From Burkholderiales bacterium (GTDB taxonomy: Bacteria > Pseudomonadota > Gammaproteobacteria > Burkholderiales > Usitatibacteraceae), in contig JAHCAK010000005.1 of NCBI GenBank assembly GCA_019634955.1, forward strand, positions 1 to 64,000: DNA of 64,000 bases. The letters are read 5' to 3'. Within the stretch, counting starts at the first letter, position 1; the number at the start of each line of letters is the position of its first letter. Below, one piece after another: positions 52,522 through 61,419 of the stretch. A model generated the notes under the pieces. It was not told where the DNA came from, made no database searches, and saw only the letters and a program-made list of their open reading frames with translations. Made by a program: the position numbers and the translations under genes.

Positions 52522-53604
52522 TCAGGGTACAGCAAGTTGGCGGAAGAGCCCGCCGGGGAGCCTTTCGACGCGGCCGGCGAGCTCGAGGCGGGTGAGTTCG
52601 GCGGCGAGCGTGCCGGCATCTGCGCCGGTGCGCGAGGCCAGGGCGTCGAGGCTGGCCGGGGAATGACCCATCGCGGCCAGGATCGGTTCCGCCTCGTGCT
52701 CGGGGGCGGGCCCGGCAGGAAGCGGGGAGGCCGGCGGTGCCGCGCCGAGTTCGGCGAGGATGTCGTCGGCGCTCTCGGCGAGCTTCGCTCCTTGCTTGAG
52801 GAGCCAGTGGCACCCCTTGGAATGCGGCGAGTGGATGGAGCCCGGCATCGCGAAGACCTCGCGCCCCTGCTCCAGCGCCATGCGCGCGGTGACGAGCGAG
52901 CCGCTGGCGAGTGCCGCCTCGACGACGAGCACGCCCCGCGAGAGCCCGCTGATGAGCCGGTTGCGGCGCGGGAAGTTGGCCGCCGCCGGGGGCGTGCCCA
53001 GCGCGAACTCGGAGATGATCGCGCCGCGCTGCGCGATCTCGTGCGCGAGCGCGCGGTTGGCGGACGGGTAGACGCGGTCCAGGCCGGTCCCGACGACCGC
53101 GACCGTGGCCGAGGGCCCGGCGAGCCCGCCCCGATGGGCGGCCGCGTCGATGCCGAGCGCGAGCCCGCTCACGACGGTGAAGCCGCGCCCGGAGAGCTCG
53201 CGGGCGAAATGGAAGGCGTCGGCGGCGCCCTGCTGCGTGGCATTGCGGCTGCCCACGACGGCGAGCGACGGACGGGCGAGGAGCGAGGTGTCCCCCATCG
53301 CGTGCAGGATCGTCGGCGGGTCGGCGATCTCGAGGAGCGCCGCGGGATAACGCACATCGCCGAGCGCGAGGAGGCTGCAACCGGGGGCCGCCAGCCAGGC
53401 GAGTGTCGTGCCGAGGAGGTCGGGATCCGGCCCGGCCTCGAGCGCCTTCGCCGCCTCGGCACCGGCCACCGCCGTTACGGCGGCGCGGGAGGCGGATACC
53501 GCCGCGGCCGGGCTGCCGAATGCCTTGAGCAGCGCGCGTTGCGCCGCCCCGGAGACGCCGGGCACGAGGCAGAGGCGAAGCCAGTCGACGGCGTCGTCAC
53601 GCAA
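52522..53604 (-). CDS. dprA: DNA-processing protein DprA
   Basis: About 360 residues from TTG 53604 (GAGG upstream); an ATG at 53715 would give 397. A SAM-like N-terminal part precedes the Rossmann fold: AVVGSRNATQQGAADAF, VVSGLALGIDAAAHRGGL, PRRNRLISGLSRGVLVVEA, and FAMPGSIHSPHSKGCHWLLK. A winged-helix C-terminus has LDALASRTGADAGTLAAEL. It loads RecA on incoming single-stranded DNA in transformation. Confidence 0.92.
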   Translation of the reverse strand: MRDDAVDWLRLCLVPGVSGAAQRALLKAFGSPAAAVSASRAAVTAVAGAEAAKALEAGPDPDLLGTTLAWLAAPGCSLLALGDVRYPAALLEIADPPTILHAMGDTSLLARPSLAVVGSRNATQQGAADAFHFARELSGRGFTVVSGLALGIDAAAHRGGLAGPSATVAVVGTGLDRVYPSANRALAHEIAQRGAIISEFALGTPPAAANFPRRNRLISGLSRGVLVVEAALASGSLVTARMALEQGREVFAMPGSIHSPHSKGCHWLLKQGAKLAESADDILAELGAAPPASPLPAGPAPEHEAEPILAAMGHSPASLDALASRTGADAGTLAAELTRLELAGRVERLPGGLFRQLAVP

Positions 53605-53686
53605 GGCGGGAACCTCGGGGTGGGGAAAGGGGCAGATCGTACAACGGACGAAGGGCCGGTCGCGCTGACGCGGGCCCGAAACGACG

Positions 53687-53706
53687 GCGGGGGCCGAAGC
53701 CCCCGC
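53687..53706. terminator. stable hairpin between the LysM gene and dprA
   Basis: The minus strand reads GCGGGGGC - TTCG - GCCCCCGC, an 8-bp GC stem capped by a UUCG tetraloop, 25 bases past the LysM stop. No T-run follows, so it may be an mRNA 3' stabiliser or a weak terminator. Confidence 0.45.
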
Positions 53707-53730
53707 TGGCAGCATTGCGCGCGAGCCGCC

Positions 53731-54924
53731 TCAGGGCGTCTGCACGATGTCGCCCACGGAGATGGGCCGGACCGCCTTCATGATGATGCCGTAGGAGACC
53801 TTTTCGAAGGTGCGGAAGATGAAGAGGATGCCGCTTCGCTCGTCCGGCAACTGGAGGGCCTGCTGCGCGGGGGAAACGGGCGCCGGCGCCTTCGGGTCGG
53901 CGGAGGCGACGACCGTGTCGGGGACGACGGGATTGGGCTTCACGTCCATGCCCTTGCCGCTGAAGGAGAAGAGGTCGCCGATCAGCGGGGGGCGGTTGTT
54001 GCGGACGGCCTGGTCGCCGCGGCGGATCGTGGCGAGCACATGGCCGACCTCGACGCCGTCCCGCGAGCCGCGGTTGATCGCGACGATGGAGTACTGCGAG
54101 ATGTCCACGACGCTGCCGCTTACGGAGAGGATCGCGCCGCGGATGAGCTTGTCGGGCGCGCGCGGGATGTAGGACGGGAAGGACGACTCGCGCGCCGGCA
54201 TGAGCCGGTCGCCCGTGTTGATCTCCTGGCGCGCCCGTGTCACCTCGATCGTGGACGGGGAGCCGAAGCGCTTCACGCGCGCGTCGCCCACGTGGACCGC
54301 CTCGAGCCCGAGGACCTCGCCGGTCTCGGGATCGGTGAGGGCCGCGCCCGGCCGGAAGACCTGCCAGCTGACCGGGTCGCCAGTGTTCAGGCCGGAAACG
54401 TAGGCGATGTTGCCGGCACCGACGACCACGCGCTCTTCCTCCGTGGCGACGATGCGCGGGAGGTTGTCCATCGCGCCTGTCTCGACGATGAGCGGCTGGG
54501 ACAGGAACGGGCCGATCGCGGAGCCGGGAATGGTGGGCACCGCCCCCGAGAGCGCTTCCTGGCGCGTGCGGGGCTGCAGCCGCACCACGTTGCCCGCAGC
54601 CACGGCCGCACCGCCGCCGCCGGCGAGCGAGAGGCTGGGATAGGCGCCGGACCGGTCGAGCCGGATGATGTCGCCCGGGTAGATGAGGTGGGGGTTCTTG
54701 ATCTGGTCGCGGTTCATCTGCCAGACCTGCGGCCACTTCCAGGGTTCCTTGAGGAACTTCCCGGAAATCGCCCAGAGCGTATCGCCCTTCTGGACCGTGT
54801 ACTCGGACGGTGCGTCGGCCTGCAGGTCGTTCATCGTCGCCCCCGGAGCGGGAGCCTGCGATGAGGCGAGACCTGGAACCAAACTGGCCGAAGCGACGAC
54901 TAACGCTATAATGAGCTTTCGCAT
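53731..54924 (-). CDS. exported LysM-domain protein
   Basis: 397 residues with a signal peptide (MRKLIIALVVASASLVPGLA, cleavage near SSQA). A LysM domain (about 42-92: YTVQKGDTLWAISGKFL ... NPHLIYPGDIIRL) should bind peptidoglycan. A long C-terminal region (110-397) has beta-rich repeats such as GDPVSWQVFRPG, AILSVSGSVVDISQYSIVAI and NRGSRDGVEVGHVL. Proteins of this type are usually encoded next to dprA-topA in betaproteobacteria; their role in the envelope is unclear. Confidence 0.88.
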   Translation of the reverse strand: MRKLIIALVVASASLVPGLASSQAPAPGATMNDLQADAPSEYTVQKGDTLWAISGKFLKEPWKWPQVWQMNRDQIKNPHLIYPGDIIRLDRSGAYPSLSLAGGGGAAVAAGNVVRLQPRTRQEALSGAVPTIPGSAIGPFLSQPLIVETGAMDNLPRIVATEEERVVVGAGNIAYVSGLNTGDPVSWQVFRPGAALTDPETGEVLGLEAVHVGDARVKRFGSPSTIEVTRARQEINTGDRLMPARESSFPSYIPRAPDKLIRGAILSVSGSVVDISQYSIVAINRGSRDGVEVGHVLATIRRGDQAVRNNRPPLIGDLFSFSGKGMDVKPNPVVPDTVVASADPKAPAPVSPAQQALQLPDERSGILFIFRTFEKVSYGIIMKAVRPISVGDIVQTP

Positions 54925-54968
54925 CGCGGCTCTCTCTCTTGGATATGGGGCGTGAGGTCCCATATTCT

Positions 54969-54993
54969 GAAAAAGGGTTACGTCCCCTTTTTC
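54969..54993. repeat. GAAAAAGGG/CCCTTTTTC hairpin with a GGGTTACGTCCCC core
   Basis: A perfect 9-bp inverted repeat, GAAAAAGGG - TTACGTC - CCCTTTTTC. The centre (GGGTTACGTCCCC) is one base from the unit tandemly repeated at 14634. It lies in the divergent promoter region between the LysM gene and def. The A- and T-runs would allow terminator action both ways, an odd trait upstream of two starts. Confidence 0.8.
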
Positions 54994-55042
54994 AAGTAGT
55001 GCGGTAAATTCTGCGCTTAATCCGTTCTATTCGCAAGCATTT

Positions 55043-55546
55043 ATGGCCATTCTCGAGATCCTCCAGTACCCCGACCCGAGACTGCACCTGCCGGCGGCGC
55101 GCGTCGACAAGATCGACGAGGCCACCCGCAAGCTCGTCTCGGACATGGCCGAGACCATGTACGCCGCCGAGGGGGTGGGTCTCGCGGCCACCCAGGTGAA
55201 CGTACACCAGCAGGTGATCGTGATCGACGTAAGCCCCGACCATACCGACCTGCGGGTGTTCATCAACCCGGAGATCACCCGCCGGGAGGGCATGGCCCTC
55301 AACCAGGAAGGGTGCCTGTCGGTCCCGGGCATCTACGAGAACGTCGAGCGCGCGGACAGCGTGACCGTCACGGCGCTGGACGCCAACGGCTCCCGCTTCA
55401 CGCTGAACGCCTCGGGGCTGCTGGCCGTGTGCATCCAGCACGAGATGGACCACCTGCAGGGCAAGGTCTTCGTCGAGCACCTCTCCGAGCTCAAGCAGAA
55501 CCGCATCCGCGCCAAGCTCAAGAAGCGCCAGCGCAAGGCCGCCTAG
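55043..55546 (+). CDS. def: peptide deformylase
   Basis: 167 residues with the three metal motifs GVGLAATQV (about 46-54), EGCLSVPG (about 90-97) and [11 protein letters not shown] (about 134-144). It removes the N-formyl group from nascent proteins using Fe or Zn. It is the first gene of def-fmt-htpX-rsmB. Confidence 0.97.
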   Translation: MAILEILQYPDPRLHLPAARVDKIDEATRKLVSDMAETMYAAEGVGLAATQVNVHQQVIVIDVSPDHTDLRVFINPEITRREGMALNQEGCLSVPGIYENVERADSVTVTALDANGSRFTLNASGLLAVCIQHEMDHLQGKVFVEHLSELKQNRIRAKLKKRQRKAA

Positions 55547-55556
55547 CCTCCGCCGC

Positions 55557-56495
55557 TTGCGACTCGTCTTCGCCGGCACCCCGCCTTTCGCCGCACGGGC
55601 GCTGTCCGCCCTGCACGCTGCCGGCCACGAGATCGCGCTCGTCCTCACCCAGCCCGACCGCCCGTCCGGGAGAGGCCTGAAGCCCCGGCCCACGGCTGTG
55701 GCCGAGCTCGCCGGCACCCTCGGGTTGCCGGTCGCCAAGCCCGCTTCCCTCAGAACCGAGGAGGGGCGCGCGCTTGTCGCGGCCGCGAAGCCCGAGGTGA
55801 TGATCGTGGCTGCGTACGGCCTCATCCTCCCGCAGCAAGTGCTTGCTATCCCGCCGCGAGGCTGCCTGAACATCCACGCCTCCCTGCTGCCGCGCTGGCG
55901 CGGCGCCGCACCGATCCAACGGGCGATACAGGCCGGCGATGCCGAGACAGGGGTCGCGATCATGGTGATGGAGGCGGGGCTCGACACGGGCCCCGTCCTA
56001 CTCGAGCGTCGCGTGGCGATCGGCCCGGCCGATACCGCAGGCACGCTCACGGAGATGCTGGCTGGAATGGGTGCGGGGGCTATCGTCGAGGCGCTCGAGC
56101 GCCTCGACGCGCTCGAAGCCCGGCCGCAGCCGGCCGAAGGGGTCACCTACGCAGCCAAGATCGACAAGCGCGAGGCGGTTCTCGACTGGCACGACGAGGC
56201 CGCCGCGCTGGATCGGCAAGTCCGGGCATTCGACCCGTTCCCCGGCGCGGAGACGCTCCTGGGCGGCGAACCGGTGAAGATCTGGCAGGCGCGGCTTGCC
56301 GAGGGAGACGGCGTTCCGGGCACGGTGCTGCGTGTGGAAGCGGGGTGCCCCGTCGTGGCCTGCGGGAAGGGCGCGTTAGCGCTTACTGTCATGCAGCGCC
56401 CCGGATCCCGGCGCCTGCCCGCAGCAGAATTCCTGAAAGGGCGTCCGGTGGCAGCAGGGTCGCGCCTCGGCGGAGAGCCGGCCGGCGGCGCTTGA
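55557..56495 (+). CDS. fmt: methionyl-tRNA formyltransferase
   Basis: 312 residues from a TTG start. [17 protein letters not shown] (3-19), [11 protein letters not shown], the catalytic motif [20 protein letters not shown] (Asn, His) and the Asp in [10 protein letters not shown] are all present. The C-terminal tRNA-binding domain follows (about 205-312). It formylates initiator Met-tRNA. Confidence 0.97.
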   Translation: MRLVFAGTPPFAARALSALHAAGHEIALVLTQPDRPSGRGLKPRPTAVAELAGTLGLPVAKPASLRTEEGRALVAAAKPEVMIVAAYGLILPQQVLAIPPRGCLNIHASLLPRWRGAAPIQRAIQAGDAETGVAIMVMEAGLDTGPVLLERRVAIGPADTAGTLTEMLAGMGAGAIVEALERLDALEARPQPAEGVTYAAKIDKREAVLDWHDEAAALDRQVRAFDPFPGAETLLGGEPVKIWQARLAEGDGVPGTVLRVEAGCPVVACGKGALALTVMQRPGSRRLPAAEFLKGRPVAAGSRLGGEPAGGA

Positions 56496-56566
56496 ACTCG
56501 CGGCGTTCGACGGCATCTAGCGCATGCCGCGATCCCGCGGCTTCCGGAATCGAGGACTGCACGAAG

Positions 56567-57427
56567 ATGTTCGGCAACTGGCTCAAGACGTCCCTCCTGA
56601 TGGCGGCCATCGTGGCCCTGTTCGGCGTGGTGGGCTCGGCGCTCGGCGGCGCCCAGGGCATGGTGATCGCCCTGCTGCTCGGTGGCGCCATGAACCTGTG
56701 GGCCTACTGGTTTTCGGACCGCATGGTCCTCAGGCTCTACAACGCGCGGGAGGTGGACGAGAGCACCGCCCCGGGCCTGTATCGCATGGTCCGCGACCTC
56801 GCGCACCGGGCGGGCATCCCGATGCCCAGGGTCTACGTCATCGACGAGGACCAGCCCAACGCCTTCGCCACGGGGCGCAATCCCGACAACGCGGCCGTCG
56901 CCGCCACCACGGGCATCATGCGCATCCTCACCGAGCGCGAGCTTCGCGGCGTGATGGCGCACGAGCTGGCGCACGTGCAGCACCGCGACATTCTCATCTC
57001 GACGATGTCCGCCACCGTCGCGGGCGCCATTTCCTCGCTTGCGCAGTTCGGCATGCTCTTCGGCGGGCGCGACGAGGAGGGCCGGCCGGCCAACCCGGCA
57101 GTCTCGATCGCGGTGATGATCCTCGCGCCGCTGGCGGCCATGCTGATCCAGTTCGCGATCTCCCGCGCGCGCGAGTTCGAGGCCGACCGCGGCGGCGCCG
57201 AGTTGAGCGGCGACCCGCTCGCGCTCGCCTCCGCACTCGACAAGATCCATCGCTACGCGCAAGGCATCCCGCTGCCGGCTGCCGAGGCGCACCCGGCGAC
57301 CGCGCAGATGATGATCATGAATCCGCTGTCCGGCGGCGGGGTCGCGGGCCTTTTCAGCACGCACCCGGACACCGGCGAGCGCATTGCGCGCCTCCATGCG
57401 ATGGCCCAGGGGGTGGGCGCATACTGA
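56567..57427 (+). CDS. htpX: membrane zinc metalloprotease HtpX
   Basis: 286 residues with four membrane segments (about 5-22, 27-45, 145-165, 182-203). The zinc motif is [12 protein letters not shown] (HExxH, about 128-139) with a later Glu in [12 protein letters not shown]. It degrades damaged inner-membrane proteins. The active site faces the cytoplasm. ATG 56567 ([12 protein letters not shown]) was chosen over an upstream in-frame extension. Confidence 0.95.
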   Translation: MFGNWLKTSLLMAAIVALFGVVGSALGGAQGMVIALLLGGAMNLWAYWFSDRMVLRLYNAREVDESTAPGLYRMVRDLAHRAGIPMPRVYVIDEDQPNAFATGRNPDNAAVAATTGIMRILTERELRGVMAHELAHVQHRDILISTMSATVAGAISSLAQFGMLFGGRDEEGRPANPAVSIAVMILAPLAAMLIQFAISRAREFEADRGGAELSGDPLALASALDKIHRYAQGIPLPAAEAHPATAQMMIMNPLSGGGVAGLFSTHPDTGERIARLHAMAQGVGAY

Positions 57428-57467
57428 CAGGAGCGGCCGCGGGTGACGCGGCGATAGCCCCCCACCC

Positions 57468-58736
57468 GTGCTCGACATCCAACTCTGCGCCGCGGCTGTC
57501 CTCGGCGACACCCTGTCCGGCGGCAACCTTTCCACTGCATTCGAGGAGGGTTTCCGCCGTCACCCGTCGCTCAGCCCGGGCGAGCGTGCCGCCGTGCGCG
57601 AGATCTGCTACGAGGGCCTGCGCTCGCTGGGTCTGCTGGAGGCCCAGCTCGGCAAGCTCCTGCTCACCCCCGTCAGGCATGCCGGGTTGAGGAGCCTGCT
57701 GCTGGTGGGGCTCGCGCAGCTGCAGTTCACGCGCGCGAAGCCCTATGCGATCGTCGACCACGCGGTTCGTGCGGCCGAGCGCCTCGGGCAGCCCGCCGCG
57801 CGTGGCCTCGTCAACGCCGTCCTTCGCAATTTCCTGAGGCGCCAGCGGGACCTCGGCCGCGACGCCTGGACGACGCCCGAGGCGCGCCACGGCTTTCCTG
57901 CCTGGTGGCTCGGCCGGTTGCGGGAGCAGTATCCCGGTGAGTGGGAAGCCGTGGTGGCCGCGCAGAACCGCCACCCCCCGATGACCTTGCGGGTGAATCG
58001 CCGCCGCACGACGGTGGCGGCGTGCCTCGAGCGCCTGGCGCAGGCCGGCATCGAGGCGCGGTGGCTGGGCGAGGCCGCCGTGCGGATCGACCCCCGGCCC
58101 GTTTCCGAAGTGCCCGGCTTCGCCGAGGGCATGGTGAGCGTCCAGGATGCGGGTGCCCAGTGGGCCGCGAGGCTGCTCGACGTCGCCGACGGCCAGCGCA
58201 TCCTGGACGCCTGCGCGGCGCCCGGGGGCAAGACGGGCCACCTGCTGGAAGTCGCCGAAGCGGATGTGGTCGCACTGGACAACGATTCCGCCCGGCTCGG
58301 CCGGGTCCGCGAGAACCTGGACCGGCTGGGGCTGCGGGCGGCCCTTTCGTGCGGGGACGCCGCCGATCCGCCATCCTGGTGGGATGGCCGGCCCTTCCAG
58401 CGCATCCTGCTCGATGCACCGTGCAGCGCTTCCGGGGTGGCCAGGCGGCAACCGGACGTGCGCTGGAACCGCCGGCCCTCGGATCTCGCGAAGTTCGCCG
58501 CCCGGCAGGGCGAATTGCTCGACGGCGTGTGGCAAGTCCTTGAGAGTAGTGGTAAATTGCTCTACGCGACCTGCTCGGTTTTCCGCGACGAGAACGAGTC
58601 CACGGTGGAGGCTTTTCTCGCGCGCCATCCCGATGCGCGCGCAGTTGCGTTCCCATCCGGCTCGCCCGAGGGCGGCCGGCTACGACCCGACGACGATCAC
58701 GATGGCTTCTTTTACGCCCTTCTGGAAAAGCGCTAG
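57468..58736 (+). CDS. rsmB: 16S rRNA (cytosine967-C5)-methyltransferase
   Basis: 422 residues from a GTG. The NusB-like N-terminal domain (1-140: YAIVDHAVRAAERLGQPAAR) is followed by the methyltransferase: VQDAGAQWAARLLD, SAM motif ILDACAAPGGKTGHLLE, LLDAPCSASGV (Cys) and LYATCSVFRDENE (catalytic Cys). Confidence 0.96.
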   Translation: MLDIQLCAAAVLGDTLSGGNLSTAFEEGFRRHPSLSPGERAAVREICYEGLRSLGLLEAQLGKLLLTPVRHAGLRSLLLVGLAQLQFTRAKPYAIVDHAVRAAERLGQPAARGLVNAVLRNFLRRQRDLGRDAWTTPEARHGFPAWWLGRLREQYPGEWEAVVAAQNRHPPMTLRVNRRRTTVAACLERLAQAGIEARWLGEAAVRIDPRPVSEVPGFAEGMVSVQDAGAQWAARLLDVADGQRILDACAAPGGKTGHLLEVAEADVVALDNDSARLGRVRENLDRLGLRAALSCGDAADPPSWWDGRPFQRILLDAPCSASGVARRQPDVRWNRRPSDLAKFAARQGELLDGVWQVLESSGKLLYATCSVFRDENESTVEAFLARHPDARAVAFPSGSPEGGRLRPDDDHDGFFYALLEKR

Positions 58737-58743
58737 CGCCTGG

Positions 58744-59289
58744 ATGCGCGCCGCGATGGCGGCGCTCGTGCTCGCGTCGCTCGCGCTCGCCGCGCCGGCC
58801 CGGGCGGAGGGCATCGAGCCGGTTCGCGCCAAGGTCGAGGCCACGCCGGACGGCTACCGCCTCGACGCGCAATTCGACATCCGCTTCAGCCCGCGCCTCG
58901 AGGAGGCGGTGAACCGCGGCGTCGCGCTCTACTTCGTCGTCGACTTCGAGCTCTCCAAGCCGCGCTGGTACTGGTTCGACGAGAAGCCGGTCCAGCTCAC
59001 GCGCACCTACAAGATCACCTACACGCCGCTCCTGCGCCAGTACCGCCTGTCATGGGGCGCGGCCTACCAGAACTTCTCGCGCTTCGAAGATGTCGTCGCG
59101 ACCCTCGAGCACGTCCGCGGCTGGCCCGTGGCGGACACCGGCGCCCTGCGCCGGCCGGGCGACTACCAGGCGGCCATCCGCATGCGGATGGACACGACCC
59201 AGCTGCCCAAACCCTTCCAACTCAACGCGGTCGCCTCGAGCGACTGGAACCTCGCCTCGGATTGGTATCGGTGGACCGTCAATCCATGA
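58744..59289 (+). CDS. exported DUF4390 protein
   Basis: About 181 residues with a signal peptide (MRAAMAALVLASLALAAPAR). ATG 58702 in the same frame would add 14 residues and overlap rsmB. The mature part matches DUF4390: LDAQFDIRFSPRLEEAVNRG, VALYFVVDFELSKPRWYWFD and YRLSWGAAYQNFSRFEDVV. The stop overlaps the start of the NtrY-like kinase (ATGA). The consistent pairing suggests a periplasmic partner of that kinase (inference). Confidence 0.85.
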   Translation: MRAAMAALVLASLALAAPARAEGIEPVRAKVEATPDGYRLDAQFDIRFSPRLEEAVNRGVALYFVVDFELSKPRWYWFDEKPVQLTRTYKITYTPLLRQYRLSWGAAYQNFSRFEDVVATLEHVRGWPVADTGALRRPGDYQAAIRMRMDTTQLPKPFQLNAVASSDWNLASDWYRWTVNP

Positions 59290-61406
59290 GGCCGTTGATC
59301 CTGCTGTGCGTGGTGACGGGCGCAGGCCTCGTCTACCTGATGTCGCAGGCCTCGTCGAACACCGCGCTCTTCACGCAGAACTACCCCGCGCTCCTCGGCC
59401 TCGGCGGCCTGCTCTCGCTGGGCCTGATGCTGCTCATCGGCTACCAGCTCCTGGTGCTGCGCAGGAAGCTCAAGGAGCGCGTCTTCGGCTCCAAGCTCAC
59501 GCTGCGCCTCATGGTGGTGTTCGCGCTCATGGCGCTCGTGCCCGGCGGTCTGGTCTACGCCATCTCCTTCCAGTTCCTGCAGAGCTCGATCGAGAGCTGG
59601 TTCGACGTGCGCATGGACAAGGCGCTCGAGGGCGGGCTCAACCTCGCGCGAAGCTCGCTCGACAGCTCGCTGCGCGAGCTCGGGCATAAGGCCGAGGGCA
59701 TGGCCCAGTCGCTCGCCTCCGCCCAGGCCGTCGAACCGGCGACCCTGAGCCGCCTGCGCGAGCAGTACGGCGTCGAGGAGGCCACGCTCTACAACCAGCG
59801 CGGCAAGGTGATCGCCTTTGCCGGCACCGAGGCCACTGTCCTGCAGCCGGAAGTGCCCGGCCCGGGCGTGCTGCGCCAGATCCGCGCGCAGCAGCCCGTG
59901 CGCTCGATCGAGTCGATCCCGGACCGGGGCTTGTTCCTGCGCGTGATCGTGCCGGTCAACGTGCTCACGATCGCGGAGGACATCCGCGTGCTCCAGTTGC
60001 TGCAGCGCGTGCCGGCCGCGGTGGCCCAGGATGCGCGCGTCGTCGACCAGGGCTGGCGCGACTACCAGGAGCTCACCCTGGCCCGCGTGGGCCTCAAGCG
60101 CATCTTCGGGCTCACGCTCACGCTGGCGATGCTCCTCACGCTGTTCTCCTCGATCGCGCTCGCCTTCCTCCTGTCGGAGAGGCTCTCCGCGCCGCTGTCG
60201 GCGCTGGCGGAGGCCACGCGCGCCATCGCCAAGGGCGACTACTCGCGACTCAACCCGGTCAGGAGCCGCGACGAGTTCGGCGTGCTCACGCAGTCCTTCA
60301 ACACGATGACCCGCCAGATCGCGGACGCGACCGAGGCGATGGAGAGGAACCAGCAGCAGCTCGAGAACGCCAAGACGTACCTCGAGAGCATCCTTTCGAA
60401 CCTCACCTCGGGCGTGCTCACCTTCGACGAGCGCCACTACCTGAAGACGGTCAATGCGACCGCCTACGAAATCCTCGGCGTGCCGTCCGGCGCGTTCCAC
60501 GGGCTGAAGCTCCAGGACTGGACCACGCACGTGGCCGCGGTGACGCCGTTCGCCGAGGTGGTGCTCCGGCACTTCTCCGCCGCGGCCGCACGGCAGTGGG
60601 AGCAGCAGCTCGAGTACCGGCGCCACGACGGCGCCCGCACGCTGCTCGTGCGCGGCACGCGCCTCGCCGCGCGCGGCGAGGCCGGCTACGTGGTCGTCTT
60701 CGACGACATCACCCATCTCGCGCAGGCGCAGCGCGACGCCGCCTGGGGCGAGGTCGCTCGCCGGCTCGCCCACGAGATCAAGAACCCGCTCACGCCGATC
60801 CAGCTGTCGGCCGAGCGCCTGCAGCACAAGCTGCTGCAGAAGCTTCCGGAAATGGATGCCGAGGTCCTCAAGCGGGCGACCGGCACCATCGTGAACCAGG
60901 TCACCGCGCTCAAGGGCATGGTCGACGACTTCAGCCAGTACGCCCGCGCCTCCCGCATGACCGCGGAGGAGGTATCGCTCAACGACCTGGTTCGCGAGGT
61001 GCTGGTGCTCTACGAATCGATGGGCGTGCCCATCGAGCCGCACCTTTCCGAGAACCTCCCGCGCGTCGCGGCCGACCCCGCGCTGCTGCGGCAGGTGCTC
61101 CACAACCTCATCCAGAACGCCATCGACGCGCTCGCGGGATCGGAGCACCCGCGCATCATCGTGAGCTCGGCGCTCGGGGGCGAGGGCATCACCCTCTCGG
61201 TGCGGGACAACGGCGCCGGCATCGCGGATGCGATGCTCGGCCGCATCTTCGAACCCTACGTCACCACCAAGCCCAAGGGCACCGGCCTCGGCCTCGCGAT
61301 CGTGAAGAAGATCGTGGACGAGCACCACGGCCACATCGTGGTCGAGAACGTGAAGCCCCACGGCGCGCACGTGAGCATCGTCCTGCCATTGCGCGAAGCG
61401 GCCTAG
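59286..61406 (+). CDS. NtrY-like sensor histidine kinase
   Basis: 706 residues. Membrane segments lie near 5-22, 35-57, 72-95 and 270-300; the loop between the last two (about 96-268) is the extracytoplasmic sensor. HAMP (about 300-350), a PAS-like domain (about 370-480) and the kinase follow: H-box RRLAHEIKNPLTPIQLSAER, N-box HNLIQNAIDAL, G1 VRDNGAGI, G2 GTGLGLAIVKKI. The H-box with HEIKNPL is typical of NtrB/NtrY kinases. It overlaps the DUF4390 gene and is followed by its regulator 13 bp on. Confidence 0.92.
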   Translation: MRPLILLCVVTGAGLVYLMSQASSNTALFTQNYPALLGLGGLLSLGLMLLIGYQLLVLRRKLKERVFGSKLTLRLMVVFALMALVPGGLVYAISFQFLQSSIESWFDVRMDKALEGGLNLARSSLDSSLRELGHKAEGMAQSLASAQAVEPATLSRLREQYGVEEATLYNQRGKVIAFAGTEATVLQPEVPGPGVLRQIRAQQPVRSIESIPDRGLFLRVIVPVNVLTIAEDIRVLQLLQRVPAAVAQDARVVDQGWRDYQELTLARVGLKRIFGLTLTLAMLLTLFSSIALAFLLSERLSAPLSALAEATRAIAKGDYSRLNPVRSRDEFGVLTQSFNTMTRQIADATEAMERNQQQLENAKTYLESILSNLTSGVLTFDERHYLKTVNATAYEILGVPSGAFHGLKLQDWTTHVAAVTPFAEVVLRHFSAAAARQWEQQLEYRRHDGARTLLVRGTRLAARGEAGYVVVFDDITHLAQAQRDAAWGEVARRLAHEIKNPLTPIQLSAERLQHKLLQKLPEMDAEVLKRATGTIVNQVTALKGMVDDFSQYARASRMTAEEVSLNDLVREVLVLYESMGVPIEPHLSENLPRVAADPALLRQVLHNLIQNAIDALAGSEHPRIIVSSALGGEGITLSVRDNGAGIADAMLGRIFEPYVTTKPKGTGLGLAIVKKIVDEHHGHIVVENVKPHGAHVSIVLPLREAA

Positions 61407-61419
61407 CGCTCCTTTCCCC

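Noticed and set aside
50089-54864. A plus-strand open frame of nearly 1600 codons opposite topA, dprA and the LysM gene
   Set aside because: It is a shadow frame typical of very GC-rich DNA. The minus strand here encodes three clear conserved proteins, and the plus frame is Arg/Ala/Gly-rich with no domain.
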